64,000 nt of DNA from Antedon bifida. Lineage: Eukaryota > Echinodermata > Crinoidea > Comatulida > Antedonidae. Below the pieces are notes generated by a model. The model had not been told where the DNA came from and did no database searches. It saw nothing but the letters and a program-made list of their open reading frames with translations. Positions 22,801-33,243 of this stretch are shown piece after piece. Each line of letters begins with the position of its first letter. The stretch's first letter is position 1. The DNA lies in NCBI GenBank assembly GCA_963402885.1, contig OY727094.1, forward strand, positions 36,272,501 to 36,336,500, read 5' to 3'. Made by a program: the position numbers and the translations under genes.

Positions 22801-23209
22801 TTACAGTGTGTAGGCCTAGTAGTAGTAGGCCTACTAGGGGCTACTTATTATAAAATAAACATATTTATTTTAATTAATATTAAAATTATTTAGCCTATAG
22901 CCTATTTGTTTATTTTTTTTGCAACTTTTTTTTGTTTGCAATTTCATAAAATCCTTGTGCGATTTCAAATTGCACAAAGAAAGTCCAACACAACCTAGGC
23001 CTACTACTGCCTAGTACTAGTAGTAAGTAGGAGGCCGGACGGACGGTTAGGCCTACACCACCAGTAGTAATAAATAAGTATTGCCAAGGAAGGAAGGTTA
23101 GCCTGTAGGGAGCCATCCAACTGACTAGCCTAGGCCATAGGCAGGTTTTTGTTTTTATTAGAACTCACCCTGATCCATCTTTTTCTACTTCTTTACTCAC
23201 AAGTTTCAT
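16893..23209 (-). CDS. PELO: PELO, protein pelota homolog (ten exons)
   Basis: Pelota is the eRF1-like factor that, with Hbs1, splits stalled ribosomes in no-go and nonstop decay. Coding exons in transcript order: 23209-23169, 22260-22017, 21860-21770, 21044-20820, 20604-20564, 19735-19615, 19245-19125, 18655-18584, 17437-17331, 16984-16893. All introns are GT-AG and phases agree. They sum to 1155 nt, or 384 residues, against 385 in human. Landmarks: [15 protein letters not shown] start, [110 protein letters not shown], and an acidic SSSDED end. Intron 8 has gained a GTCG-repeat element, and intron 7 begins with tandem copies of the exon 7 end. PELO sits inside the receptor cluster on the same strand. 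Confidence 0.95.
17190..17330 (+). repeat. LINE 3'-end remnant in PELO intron 9
   Basis: Contains GTACAGCGCATAGAGGTCTC and AAGCGCTATATATAAAT followed by an ATTATTATC tail, matching the 3' end of the LINE at 47325-48870 (AAAGCGCATTGAGGC, ATGCGCTATATCAAGT, ATT repeats). Its tail reaches the exon 9 splice donor at 17330. Confidence 0.65.
17805..18525 (+). repeat. Long composite GTCG-repeat element in PELO intron 8
   Basis: Starts with TTTTTAGTCGCGTGGAAGCG and a GTCG/GTCT block (17836-17875), continues through 530 bases unusually rich in CpG (for example CGCGCGCACGGCGCG near 18260), and ends with a second GTCG/GTCT block and GCACGCGACTTAATGGC plus TGTTGGCCTTGTT at 18525. The ends are inverted (AGTCGCGTG/CACGCGACT). 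This may be the long parent form; the 80-145 bp copies would be internal deletions. Its right end matches 1-125. Confidence 0.6.
18971..19170 (-). repeat. PELO: 49-bp tandem array duplicating the PELO exon 7 end
   Basis: Four units at 18979, 19028, 19077 and 19126, period 49. Each repeats the last 43 or so bases of exon 7 and its splice donor (TATATGG followed by GTATGTTT). Only the first donor (after 19125) keeps the frame joined to exon 8. Reading through the first duplicate meets a stop at 19088-19090. The other three are decoy donors. Confidence 0.9.
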
Positions 23210-23435
23210 TTTTTGGTAGGCCTGGGGTTTTATTTCTGTTAGAGAGGCCCACAAACACGTCACTAGCCTAGGGCCTAATATTTAAGATAGGTCACTCTCT
23301 GACATCTTTACAGAAACATTTGTTACGGAAGTACGTAATCACTACGTAATAATATTGAGCCTATGCCCTCACACACGGGCGTTGTGTAATTTTTCTACAA
23401 ATCTGGTAGTTTTAAACAAACAATTAATTTAGTCT
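23210..23435. other. PELO upstream region
   Basis: Sequence just upstream of the PELO start, with several TAGGCCTA-like palindromes and a moderately GC-rich patch. No coding sequence seen; presumably the promoter and 5' untranslated region. Confidence 0.4.
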
Positions 23436-23776
23436 TAAAGATGTATTGTCCTCCAAAAACATAAAAAATGAAGATTAATTAATTCAGACGTTGGATAGGT
23501 TATTTTGTAGTTTTAATAAAGTTAATCACTTCCGTAGAAAAAAAACCGAAAAAATATAATGTTTTCACTTATAAAATAACATTATAAATGGTTAATTTCA
23601 ACCAAAAAAGATGTATTGTCCTCCAAAAACATGAAAAATGAAGATTAATTAAATCAGACTTTGAATAGGTTATTTTGTTGTTTTAATAAAGTTAATCACT
23701 TCCGTAGGCAAAAAAACAGAAAAAACATAATGTTTTCACTTATAAAATAACATTATAAATGGTTAATTTCAACCAA
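23436..23776. repeat. Tandem pair of 170-bp MITE-like units
   Basis: Two head-to-tail copies (23436-23606 and 23607-23776), each starting AAAGATGTATTGTCCTCC and ending GGTTAATTTCAACC. The unit is one half of the terminal-inverted-repeat element at 58275-58612, so half-elements have been tandemly amplified here. Confidence 0.85.
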
Positions 23777-23834
23777 TTAAATCCTATCCCTCCCTACGTT
23801 ATAATTTGCAGTTTTTTGGCGATAACTTTTGAAA

Positions 23835-24090
23835 TCTATGAAATAGGCCTATAAAAAAGATCGCTTATGTAAATAACTGTACGAGTGAGTGGGTATGCGA
23901 TAAACTTAGTGGGACAGAGTGCCCTCGGGTTCCTTTGTAAAACATACGTCAAGAAATGGTAAACTGTGGTCGTTTTCCTCTTCCATGGTGAATGCAATAT
24001 TACGATGTTGAGGTGTATTAGAAAACTATCTAAGTCCACCTTATTGTGCTGCCAGATGATAAAAGTGTCATCTACATATCGAAGTAATAT
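23835..24090 (-). mobile_element. Penelope-like element RT fragment (fossil)
   Basis: A short minus-strand remnant with the RYVDDTFIIW catalytic block and downstream sequence typical of Penelope-like reverse transcriptases. It is a broken fragment of one end of the gene with no other parts of the element recognisable nearby; old. Confidence 0.7.
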
Positions 24091-24305
24091 ATTTATATTA
24101 GCGTAATATAATATTTACTACGTGATGATGCATATACTATATACATCGACCATTTATAATTATACCAGGCATGGACATTAATGTCGACAAAGCGCAAGTA
24201 ATTTAACATATTTAATTTTCACCAATCACAAGCAGTTCGATCCGTCACTTGTGGCCATGTCAAATTACTTCCGTTGCGTGTTTTTGTGTGAACTCTAATA
24301 TAATA

Positions 24306-24811
24306 GGGAGGTTTCGCAACCTTACGAATACGATAACGAAAACGGATACGTCATACATTTGTGAAATTTTTGAGCTGATCCCCATTTCATATTCGTAAAG
24401 CGTATTCGTGTTGACGAATATCACCAGTCATATTCGTAACTACAAAACGAGTATAGTTTTTGATCTATTTTGCACATTTTGCATTTGAATTAGGAATGAT
24501 TCATGATTATAATATAATTATAGATTTATTGAAAGTAATTTACTAAAGTAATTTACTAAAATGCCAGGTCAATTTAGATAAATAGCAGTTTTTAAAGTCC
24601 TCACTCGCTTTGATGTTACGCTAGGCCTAGGCAGCCAAGCACCAAGCAACACGTACCTGCGCTTCGCTCAAATTTACCGCAGTCATATTTTGGACGCGCC
24701 TCAATATTTCGTTGCCATGCGAAACTGATTTTTTTATGGCTTACGAAAACGAATACGTGTGCGTGACGTATCCGTTTTCGTTATCGTATTCGTAAGATTG
24801 CGAAACCTCTC
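24306..24811. mobile_element. 506-bp MITE with TA target duplication, copy 1
   Basis: Terminal inverted repeats of about 46 bases (opening GGGAGGTTTCGCAACCTTAC, closing GTAAGATTGCGAAACCTCTC), flanked by TA on both sides, with no open frame. The TA duplication suggests mobilisation by a Tc1/mariner-type transposase. A near-identical copy lies at 46084-46590. Confidence 0.92.
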
Positions 24812-24833
24812 TAATGATGAAGAAAAGAATAAA

Positions 24834-25545
24834 TCAACTATACACTGAGACTGCAGCGTCAATAAACAAACGATTTTTAAAACAAAATCGTTGGAAATTC
24901 CAAAACCACAAACATATTAGGGCTAAACAGACTGGATATAGGCCTATAAAGATGAAGTTATGGTATAACTCTGGTTGAAACATTCTAGAATATCCAAATC
25001 CATTAATAACAATCATTTGTAGGCCTATAGCGCATATATTATACCATGGTGTTAAAGGCATGTAAAATCGATTCTTTCAACCATAAGAATTAAATTGTAT
25101 TTCAATAGAAATATTTATTTAGGGCCATGACGGATGAATTTGACTCACTTGTGCGTGCAATCGATGAATGTGTCATTGTTCGTTTATGGGAGAGTAAGCC
25201 TACGCATGTTCCAATTTCCAACAATCATAATTGTGTGTGAACAATCGATTGTTGTGTCTCCATGTCGTCAACAAATACGTACACGAATAACACCGACAAA
25301 AGTATTACTCATACGACACTAACATCATTTTATATAACTCATTTATTTGTAACAATAATCTAATAAGGAATATAATATAATAATAATCATTTGGATGAAC
25401 ATTTTATATCATGGGCAATCAACCACGTGAGACGTGCATCCATGAAAGAAATGGAATTTGCAGAACAACATGCAAACCAAAAAATAGCATGATAAAACGT
25501 ATACTCTCCCAAACAGACCCATCTCCCCCCCCCCCCCCACACCCA
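24834..25545. other. Gene-free spacer
   Basis: Short open frames only, none recognisable. A pure C run of about 15 bases lies near 25525, and the block ATTGGAAATTCCAAAACC near 24890 recurs near 27485. Confidence 0.35.
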
Positions 25546-25910
25546 CTTTTCTTCCATCTAATAATATTCTTATCCGTCTGCCTCGAAGCCGTACTAAACG
25601 CTATAATAAATCATTTGTCCCACAGTCTATTGTCACCTATAACAAATTTGTCCAACGCTAACTCATGGAGAGAACACCTGGATTGTAGACTTTTTTGATA
25701 TTTTATATGTGATTTTATATAGATTTGTATTTTATATGTATATTTTTTATTATATGCAGTGTAGATAAGAAGAATTTCTGATTATTTTGTTTATATTGGA
25801 CCAAATAAAGAATAATAATAGTAGACACATCAAGTAGCTAAATTTCAAGAAAAGAAATTCACAAAATTGAGCCACAAATTGAAATGAAAATGTCATTAAA
25901 TGGTTATAAT
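25546..25910 (+). repeat. LINE-like 3' end, duplicated copy 1
   Basis: 365 bases nearly identical to 25993-26360. On the plus strand the beginning encodes a basic RT-like C-terminus (PRSRTKRYNKSFVPQSIV) and ends with a stop and an AATAAAG(AATAATAATA) tail, as in a 5'-truncated LINE. The similarity extends past the tail, so this is a segmental duplication of LINE end plus flank. Confidence 0.7.
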
Positions 25911-25991
25911 CGTTAATGGTGGTCAGTTAGTTAGTTAGTTAGTTAGTTAGTTAGCGTCTTTTCTTGAGAAAGTGATATCAACGCTTCGATG
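25907..25991 (-). pseudogene. Tail fragment of a class A receptor gene
   Basis: Two short blocks match the cytoplasmic-tail coding sequence of the gene at 28052-30802: ATAATCGTTAATGGTGGTCA (as at 28287-28306) and GATATCAACGCTTCGATG with its lead-in (as at 28437-28484). About 130 bases between them in the gene are replaced here by a TTAG tetranucleotide run. The patch sits exactly between the two copies of the duplicated LINE end. Confidence 0.8.
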
Positions 25992-25992
25992 A

Positions 25993-26360
25993 CTTTTCTT
26001 CCATCTAATAATATTCTTATCCGTCTGCCTCGAAGCCGTACTAAACGCTATAATAAATCATTTGTCCCACAGTCTATTGTCACCTTTAACAAATTTGTCC
26101 AACGCTAACTCATGGAGAGAACACCTGGATTGTAGACTTTTTTGATATTTTATATGTGATTTTATATAGATTTGTATTTTATATGTATATTTTTTATTAT
26201 TATATGCAGTGTATATAAGAAGAATTTCTGATTATTTTGTTTATATTGGACCAAATAAAGAATAATAATAGTAGACACATCAAGTAGCTAAATTTCAAGA
26301 AAAGAAATTCACAAAATTGAGCCACAAATTGAAATGACAATGTCATTAAATGGTTATAAT
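25993..26360 (+). repeat. LINE-like 3' end, duplicated copy 2
   Basis: Second copy of the block at 25546-25910, differing by a few bases and a 3-base indel in the ATT run. Followed by unrelated sequence. Confidence 0.75.
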
Positions 26361-26514
26361 AAAGAACTAAAAGTGTTTCTCTATATGCATGGGTATTGAT
26401 GACGAAATGTACTATATATTGGTGTATCAAAGTGACTTCACCCTAAATGTGTACATTAAGCCCAGGAGGCGTGGGTGGTAATTTTCAAAATATTGAACGA
26501 AATACCCATTTAGT

Positions 26515-27080
26515 TAGGTATCTTTATTCAATAAAATATAAAAATACAAAGGCAGCACAAGTGCTAAATTGACGTATTCTGTACAAAATATGGAACAATA
26601 AAAAGATAATCACATTTTACAAAAGTAAAATTTATATCAAAGGTAAAATTTATATCAGAATGAAAATTGGTTGCAATTGGTATACAACAATATACACCAA
26701 TATTTAATTTATTTACAGTACTACTATTTTCTAATACTTTCATCAAATAGAGGACAGGACTATTTTTAAATCTTTAAGTTTTTGCGACAGGGATTTCGTA
26801 TATCCTTTCATTCCTAAGTTGCATTGATGAACATTGTTTGTCAGTGATTTTGTTTGTGCAAAACTTATGCACAGGTTGGTTCTACGTTGAGAAAGGGTCT
26901 CTAAATGTAATTCTTACAGGGCCTGTTGATAGTTTTTGGTAAGAATAAACCTACAAATACGTTTTTTAACTCTTTCAAGCGAAAAATCATGTTTTACAGA
27001 AAGCCTACCGGAGCATACAGGGGCATTATTTTTTGTTGAAACCAAAGTCTTTCTTAGCATAAACATTTTGTTATTTGCCA
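26515..27080 (-). mobile_element. LINE 3' fragment (RT C-terminus)
   Basis: Minus-strand translation gives a degenerate RT C-terminal region (RVKKRICRFIL, then LHLETLSQRRTNLCISFAQ), followed by an AATAAAG-type 3' end at about 26525. Several stops interrupt it. It is an ordinary dead, 5'-truncated non-LTR element. Confidence 0.6.
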
Positions 27081-27536
27081 TTTTTATCATTTGGTTAATT
27101 AAGGTCATCACTTAGCACAACACCTATTTGACATCATGGCTAACAATCGGTAGAAAAAAATAGTGCAAATTTGTGTTTAATTCATTCATTCTGCTTTTAT
27201 TCAATATTTCTCTTTGCAGTATATATAAAATAAAACTGAATTGCGAGAGATTTTACATATAAAATTGGTACAAGCTTTCAAACATCAAAATTCACAACAT
27301 TAAAAAGTTAAATAATTATTTTTAAAAGGAGATATTAGGCCTACACATGGAAAAAACTGATGAAAGTACATTACGACCAAAATAAATTTGCATTACCTGA
27401 CACATGGGTTCAGCGCAAGTTTGTTTGTTCATTTTTGTTGTTTATTAATCTGAGGTGGAATTTAATCCTCTTGTAATGATTTTATTGGAAATTCCAAAAC
27501 CCATAGGAAACAAATGTTCGTAAACAGGTTTAAAAA

Positions 27537-27986
27537 CTAGGGCGAGCACAATGGGTAACCAGGTACGTATAAATTATAGGCTTTATTCAGTGTCATTTTT
27601 AAAAAGCCTCCCAGGCTACCCATTGCTGCACATACAAAGAAATACTGAGTTTCAATTGTTAAACAATATCCTTTAGAATTTAAGGTGCCTATTTCAAATG
27701 GAGAGCAATTCCATGTTTTAAGACTACGGCTGGTATGTACAGTTTGTTTTCTAAACAAATACACAAATATATTTAAAAGCAGACCTTGCCATGTTGAGTC
27801 AATACTCCCATCTAGTCTAGGTTCTAGACTGAATTTTAACTTAATATTAGTACATTTTGGCATACATGGCGTTTCATACATATAATATAATTTTTCCAGA
27901 CAAAAATCGAAACTTCGAATGGTGGAATAATAACATAAAGACAAATAATACATTTCTTCAAACATTACAATGATAGGTAAACACAT
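27537..27986 (-). other. Unrecognised 149-codon open frame
   Basis: Open frame with several cysteines (TPCMPKC, TWNCSP, YPLCSP) and no family I know. There is no signal peptide, no clear splice context and no paralog in the window. It lies just downstream of the receptor gene at 28052 on the same strand, so it may simply be 3' untranslated or intergenic sequence. Confidence 0.15.
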
Positions 27987-28051
27987 GAGGTAAACTGATT
28001 TTTGCTAATACATAAAGGACTATAACAATCTGTAAATATCTATAAATTTTG

Positions 28052-30802
28052 TTAAGGAGATTTTTTTAAATTATCAAACACAACCTCTGCGTAATCTACA
28101 TTTTCAGTTGTTCTTATTACTTGGAGTCTTGTATTGTTTATTCTTGAATGATCTATTTCAAGATATGTCAGGTTTTCAGCATTATAGGTATTTCGTTCAA
28201 ACAGATCGTTTTCATTGTCTATCAGGTCATCTGCTGCTGCTGGATCTATGTTTGTATCTATTGGTTTACCTTCTCTATCAGTAGCATAATCGTTAATGGT
28301 GGTCAGGTGTGCTGGTCGATACGATTGAATTTCAGCTAAATCTGAATTTTCCCTTGAAGCAGAAACATTCACACGGCTACCATCAAGTGGGGGTCGTGAT
28401 CGGTTATTCAGATGATTTTCGTAGATATTTTCCCTTGTTGAGTTAGCGTCTTTTCTTAAGGAAGGGATATCAACGCTTCGATGGTTTCTGTCTAATGGGC
28501 TTTCTTGGTGCTGTTCCATTTCATATATGTTTTCTCTTGTAGAATGTGTCTCTTCTCTTGAGTAAGGGGTATGAACATGGCCTCGACCGCTTCTGTCCAA
28601 TGGGCTTTCTTGTTGCTGTTCCATTTCATATATGTTTTCTCTGGTAGAATGTGTCTCTTCTCTTGAGTAAGGGGTATGAACATGGCCTCGACCGCTTCTG
28701 TCTAATGGGCTTTCTTGGTGCTGTTCCATTTCATATATGTTTTCTCTTGTAGAATGTGTCTCTTCTCTTGAGTAAGGGGTATGAACACGGCCTCGACCGC
28801 TTCTGTCCAATGGGCTTTCTTGTTGCTGTTCCATTTCATATATGTTTTCTCTTGTAGAATGTGTCTCTTCTCTTGAGTAAGGGGTATGAACATGGCCTCG
28901 ACCGCTTCTGTCCAATGGGCTTTCTTGTTGCTGTTCCATTTCATATATGTTTTCTCTTGTAGAATGTGTCTCTTCTCTTGAGTAAGGGGTATGAACATGG
29001 CCTCGACCGCTTCTGTCTAATGGGCTTTCTTGGTGCTGTTCCATTTCATATATGTTTTCTCTTGTTGAGTGTGGCTCTTCTCTTGCGTAAGGGGTATGAA
29101 CACGGCCTCGACCGTTTCTGTCCAATGGGCTTTCTTGTTGCTGTTCCATTTCATATATGTTTTCTCTTGTAGAATGTGTCTCTTCTCTTGAGTAAGGGGT
29201 ATGAACATGGCCTCGACCGCTTCTGTCTAATGGGCTTTCTTGGTGCTGTTCCATTTCATATATGTTTTCTCTTGTTGAGTGTGGCTCTTCTCTTGAGTAA
29301 GATGTATGAACATGGCCTCGACCGCTTCTGTCTAATGGGCTTTCTTGGTGCTGTTCCATTTCATATATGTTTTCTCTTGTTAAGTGTGGCTCTTCTCTTG
29401 AGTAAGATGTATGAACATGGCCTCGACCGCTTCTGTCTAATGGGCTTTCTTGGTGCTGTTCCATTTCATATATGTTTTCTCTTGTTGAGTGTGGCTCTGT
29501 TCTTGAGTAAGGGGTATGAACACTCTGATTGATTGTGTCAAATGGGATTTCTTGGTACTGTTCTGTTTCGTAGTAATGTTCGGTTGTAGTGGGGGCTGAT
29601 GCACCAAGGCGAACACTTTGTTGACGACTTTTTATGTGGGCAATCCATTTGATTTTTACTATAACAATAATGATAACGACCACAACTAATGCAAGAGATG
29701 CTACACTTATCGTCATCGTAAAGATATGCTCATTGTCATAATTAGGTAAATCATCATTAGCAGTTACATAATAACCGTCATTGAAAGTTGCGGATGTGGT
29801 TGTACCAGGGAGTTGTTTGGTTGTACTATATTCTGTAGATGTTTTGTGAGACCAAACTAACGTTAACGCTTCACTATAGCTGCCAAAATAATTATCAGCT
29901 GAAACATTAACTTCTGTCCCGTTTGTGACATTATAAATGTTACACATGTAATGCATTGAGTTTTCTGAACTTCCAGATGAGTTACAGAAGAAAAAGTTGT
30001 TGCTAAACATTGACCAACTCACAGTGGCTTCTGGATTCGATGTAATATTCAATGTTATTGATGCGTTGCTTGGATCATTGATGCAGTCTGCAATTGAGTA
30101 GTTCACACTCGTTGAAAGAACTGTTGGTGAGTAGCTGACGTTAAGTGGTCCACTCGTACAGTTTACTATCGTATTTATTGGAATTGAAAATATGGCTGTG
30201 CAGCACAGCACAGCATTATTTAGATCATCCGATATTGTTATATTGTGTGATAAACGGTTGAATGTCGAGGAGGCCAGTTTTTGTCTGTTGTTTTTGTAAA
30301 GAATCGATAATTCTAAGTTACTTGCAGAGCGTTTGCCGTCATCTAGGAAACACCCAAACGTTATTACGTCCCCTTCTTTGACGTCGCGTTTAACACCAGT
30401 ACATGTAGGACTTGCAGGCATCGAGTATGCAGTTACATTTGCAACATTGCTGAATGCACACGTTTTTATTTTGAGATCGAAACACACTTTACATTTGTAC
30501 ATACCTGTATTGAACCATACAGCTTCATCAATCAATAGTTTGAAGGTTTTACTCGTAAAGTTCTCAACAATATAATCGAAATCTAGTGTATTTTTAATTT
30601 CATCAATTTTTATATTGTCTTTAAACCAATCCACCTCATATACATCCATGTCTTCTTGTACTACACAATTCAGCTCCACTTTGCTAAACAAGGGTAAAAC
30701 ACTCATTGAAGGCGTTATAGTTACGTTATAGATCGCCTTAACTTTTAATAAGCCTATCAAATAAAACAAGAGTAACCACCAGATATCCATACTGAGCAAC
30801 AT
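28052..30802 (-). CDS. Class A Ig receptor with 35-residue tyrosine repeats
   Basis: Single-exon gene, 916 codons from the ATG at 30802. The 19-codon upstream extension to 30859 is not kept in the paralog at 37650, where that ATG is ATA. Signal peptide MLLSMDIWWLLLFYLIGLL. Three Ig-like domains (about 24-125, 128-225, 228-318) with conserved C46, C104, extra C107 and C115. Membrane segment about 361-386. The tail holds nine 35-residue repeats beginning ENIYEMEQ (442-756), two degenerate ones (757 onwards), then two ITIM-like motifs, LTYLEI (Y880) and VDYAEV (Y904), and ends at KKSP. Unlike its paralogs it has no PHD finger and no coiled coil. Each repeat offers Y-E-M-E plus a second tyrosine (TPYS), so the tail has about 20 more tyrosines than its relatives. 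Inhibitory or scaffold signalling is inference. Confidence 0.88.
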   Translation of the reverse strand: MLLSMDIWWLLLFYLIGLLKVKAIYNVTITPSMSVLPLFSKVELNCVVQEDMDVYEVDWFKDNIKIDEIKNTLDFDYIVENFTSKTFKLLIDEAVWFNTGMYKCKVCFDLKIKTCAFSNVANVTAYSMPASPTCTGVKRDVKEGDVITFGCFLDDGKRSASNLELSILYKNNRQKLASSTFNRLSHNITISDDLNNAVLCCTAIFSIPINTIVNCTSGPLNVSYSPTVLSTSVNYSIADCINDPSNASITLNITSNPEATVSWSMFSNNFFFCNSSGSSENSMHYMCNIYNVTNGTEVNVSADNYFGSYSEALTLVWSHKTSTEYSTTKQLPGTTTSATFNDGYYVTANDDLPNYDNEHIFTMTISVASLALVVVVIIIVIVKIKWIAHIKSRQQSVRLGASAPTTTEHYYETEQYQEIPFDTINQSVHTPYSRTEPHSTRENIYEMEQHQESPLDRSGRGHVHTSYSREEPHLTRENIYEMEQHQESPLDRSGRGHVHTSYSREEPHSTRENIYEMEQHQESPLDRSGRGHVHTPYSREETHSTRENIYEMEQQQESPLDRNGRGRVHTPYAREEPHSTRENIYEMEQHQESPLDRSGRGHVHTPYSREETHSTRENIYEMEQQQESPLDRSGRGHVHTPYSREETHSTRENIYEMEQQQESPLDRSGRGRVHTPYSREETHSTRENIYEMEQHQESPLDRSGRGHVHTPYSREETHSTRENIYEMEQQQESPLDRSGRGHVHTPYSREETHSTRENIYEMEQHQESPLDRNHRSVDIPSLRKDANSTRENIYENHLNNRSRPPLDGSRVNVSASRENSDLAEIQSYRPAHLTTINDYATDREGKPIDTNIDPAAADDLIDNENDLFERNTYNAENLTYLEIDHSRINNTRLQVIRTTENVDYAEVVFDNLKKSP
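28433..29479 (-). repeat. 105-bp coding minisatellite in receptor tail
   Basis: Nine in-frame 105-base units (28535-29479) and a tenth degenerate 102-base unit (28433-28534). Units differ at a few linked positions (EMEQHQ or EMEQQQ, EETHS or EEPHS), which alternate along the array. This pattern suggests expansion by blocks of two or three units. Confidence 0.95.
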
Positions 30803-32175
30803 TTCTATTGAAAGTGTTCCGTGAGATGCGATAGCTTCGTTTGTAATACGCGAATTCATGTTTCGGTTTTGAGGTATGTTATGATGGCGTCTACGATTTA
30901 AAAAGTTTAATTATAAAGTTAAAATATAATTGTTCATACTGTCAGAATTTCTATTCCTGTATAGCCTACGTTGACAGTAGGCTTAATATATGTAGGCCAC
31001 AAGCTACTAATATTTTATATCAACCTATTTTGACGATTAATCGAATTAAGTGTATTTATTGTGGTTTTATCAATTGTCCCTAATATAAATAATTGAAGTT
31101 TAGTCAAAGTTATAACAAGAATTAAGATTCAATAAACTTTATTGTTCACAGTTATTAATATTACATACTGTATAGTTTTGTATAAAAAATTATTGTATTT
31201 GACTACCACACAACAGACCCTTTAGCCTTAATTTCAAGGTAATTCAAGGTAATTCTATATACATTATATATACATCTATATATATTATTTAAATGTAATA
31301 AATTGGGGACAAAATAAACCTGACTACAAACATGAATCAAAGAGTTCATTTCTAATGTTTGCTTATATATGGCCTTAAATGTCCATCATTACAATTGTAT
31401 CTAGACCTGTAAATAAAACTGGCTGCTGGTTGAATGAAAATTTATGCGCTTCAGCATGAGTTGCATCATGCATGATACTGCAAACTTCATACAACCTTTT
31501 CGTCCACCACTTATTGAGTATAAGCCTAGTTGAAAGGAAAGAGGTAATAATGATTCCGTCAGTTCACATAAGGGCCTGACAGGGCATTCTACAGTGGTTT
31601 GGCGACGATGAAATTAATGCTACAGTGTTTACATAATTTCGTTTAGATTTGGTCCATGAGCAAAAACGCTTTGGACTGTATCAAGATCATTAGAAATTGG
31701 GTTAAGCTAAATATTTAAACTTGGATAGTATTTTTAATTTTCTTATGCCACCTTAAAACATTTTTTAAAATCCTTTTTTATCTTTTGTGGTTCACCATCA
31801 CCAATTCATTCAATGTTTCATTACATAATTTCTAAACATTTTTACCTTTTTTCATTATTATTTTTCTATTTTTCCCCTTATTAATATCATCATATTAGTA
31901 TCATACCATTAGTAAATATTAACATTTATTTAGTATTTTTGTTTTCTGAATTACTAAACATTAATACAAAGTATTTACTTCTTAACATTCTTTTTTTTTT
32001 TGTTAAATCCTCTATTTACAAAACCAATCGTATATTAATTCAAGCTACAAAAATTGATACATTTTCAAACATCGAATCGAAATTCAAATTAGTCAAATGG
32101 AATTACTATTGGGTGAATTCATAGTTACTGTCCTACCATTGTTGTGTTGATGCCAGTGATAATAAACATAAAGCA
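30803..32175. other. Spacer; upstream part duplicated at 39501-39995
   Basis: 30803-31330 matches 39501-39995, the upstream region of the gene at 37650 (shared GATTCAATAAACTTTATTGT and GGGGACAAAATAAACCTGAC). The promoter was therefore duplicated with the gene. 31331-32175 is AT-rich with nothing recognised. Confidence 0.6.
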
Positions 32176-33243
32176 TTAAAAATAAAATCGAAATACAAAC
32201 GCACAAATGAATGCTATGTAGTAAATAGTCGTACAAGTATTATTTACTTCGCTTGTATTAGAGGGATTAGAACTACAGTATAAATTGATAACATGGCTAT
32301 CTTCACCGACATCATTAGTTGCGTTAATCGTTATCATGGTACCATTCTCATGTTCAGTAAATTCTTTTCTGTTAGATAAAGTATAAAATCCTGGAAGTTC
32401 ACTGGTTAATTCAGCTTGACTGCAATCTATCGATTGATTGTTCCGCCAACAATCCCAGGAAATGTTTGCTTCAGGGTAAGAAATCACATTTATTGGTATG
32501 TATAAATGATCTCCTATGTTATATTCTATTATATTTGACATAGTTTGAAAACGTGGTGGATAGTAAACAGTAAGTTTTGGTGTAGAACATATCACACTAT
32601 GTTGAAGGAGTTTATGTGATACTGCAAAGTGAAACATTTTCATATTACGAGTTACATTAATTTCCAAAGTAACTTCATCAAATTGATTGTGCGGTGGGTT
32701 ATGTACTTCCATAGCACGGTATGTTCCATTGGTATCCACTGTGAATATTGAAACATTTGCAGGAAGGTTACCAATAAAGACATTGTAATATAGAGTCACT
32801 ATTTCGCCTTCTACAACATCATTTTTCTCGATATCACACAATATTTTTGGGTCCACGGGCAACTCATACAATTCAACATTTATTTTCACTACATGGGAAA
32901 ATACTGATGTTTCTGATGTTAATAATTTGCAGATGTACAAACCCTCAAAATGTCGACTAACCTTTTTTATAACCAGACAGTAATTCTGTGTTTTTACGTC
33001 ATGCTCGAGTTCAAATAATGTTTTAAACTTTAAGTTTGTTGTTTTGTTGATACTTAATTGGGTTACGGCGTATTCACTGACATGATGCCAAGCCACGTCA
33101 TAGTTACCTGAATGTTCAACTAGACAATCTAGATTAACGTTCTCAGTTCCAGTAAGCAACTGTAATGTTCGTATTTCAGACGGGTTGCTTTCTGACAAAC
33201 AGCAATACAAAAGACCAAGGTAAAATATCTTGAATAATAGCAT
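32176..33243 (-). CDS. Class B Ig receptor, no tail
   Basis: Single-exon gene, 355 codons, with signal peptide MLLFKIFYLGLLYCCLSES. Three Ig-like domains: about 25-123 (C40, W52, C105), 127-225 (C136, C219) and 230-322. The protein ends in a hydrophobic stretch (about 338-355: TTIYYIAFICAFVFRFYF) with no cytoplasmic residues after it, so a GPI anchor or tail-less membrane form is possible; the arginine near the end would be unusual for a GPI signal. Domains 1-2 are closest to the gene at 44333 (FEGLYICKL, NDVVEGEIVT, VTRNMK). It lies 1.4 kb upstream of the class A gene at 28052, same strand. It may act as a decoy or as the ligand-binding half of a pair; that is inference. Confidence 0.85.
   Translation of the reverse strand: MLLFKIFYLGLLYCCLSESNPSEIRTLQLLTGTENVNLDCLVEHSGNYDVAWHHVSEYAVTQLSINKTTNLKFKTLFELEHDVKTQNYCLVIKKVSRHFEGLYICKLLTSETSVFSHVVKINVELYELPVDPKILCDIEKNDVVEGEIVTLYYNVFIGNLPANVSIFTVDTNGTYRAMEVHNPPHNQFDEVTLEINVTRNMKMFHFAVSHKLLQHSVICSTPKLTVYYPPRFQTMSNIIEYNIGDHLYIPINVISYPEANISWDCWRNNQSIDCSQAELTSELPGFYTLSNRKEFTEHENGTMITINATNDVGEDSHVINLYCSSNPSNTSEVNNTCTTIYYIAFICAFVFRFYF

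Noticed and set aside
28492-29532. Several repetitive open frames on both strands
   Set aside because: Shadows of the 105-bp array, which is divisible by three and so stays open in other frames.
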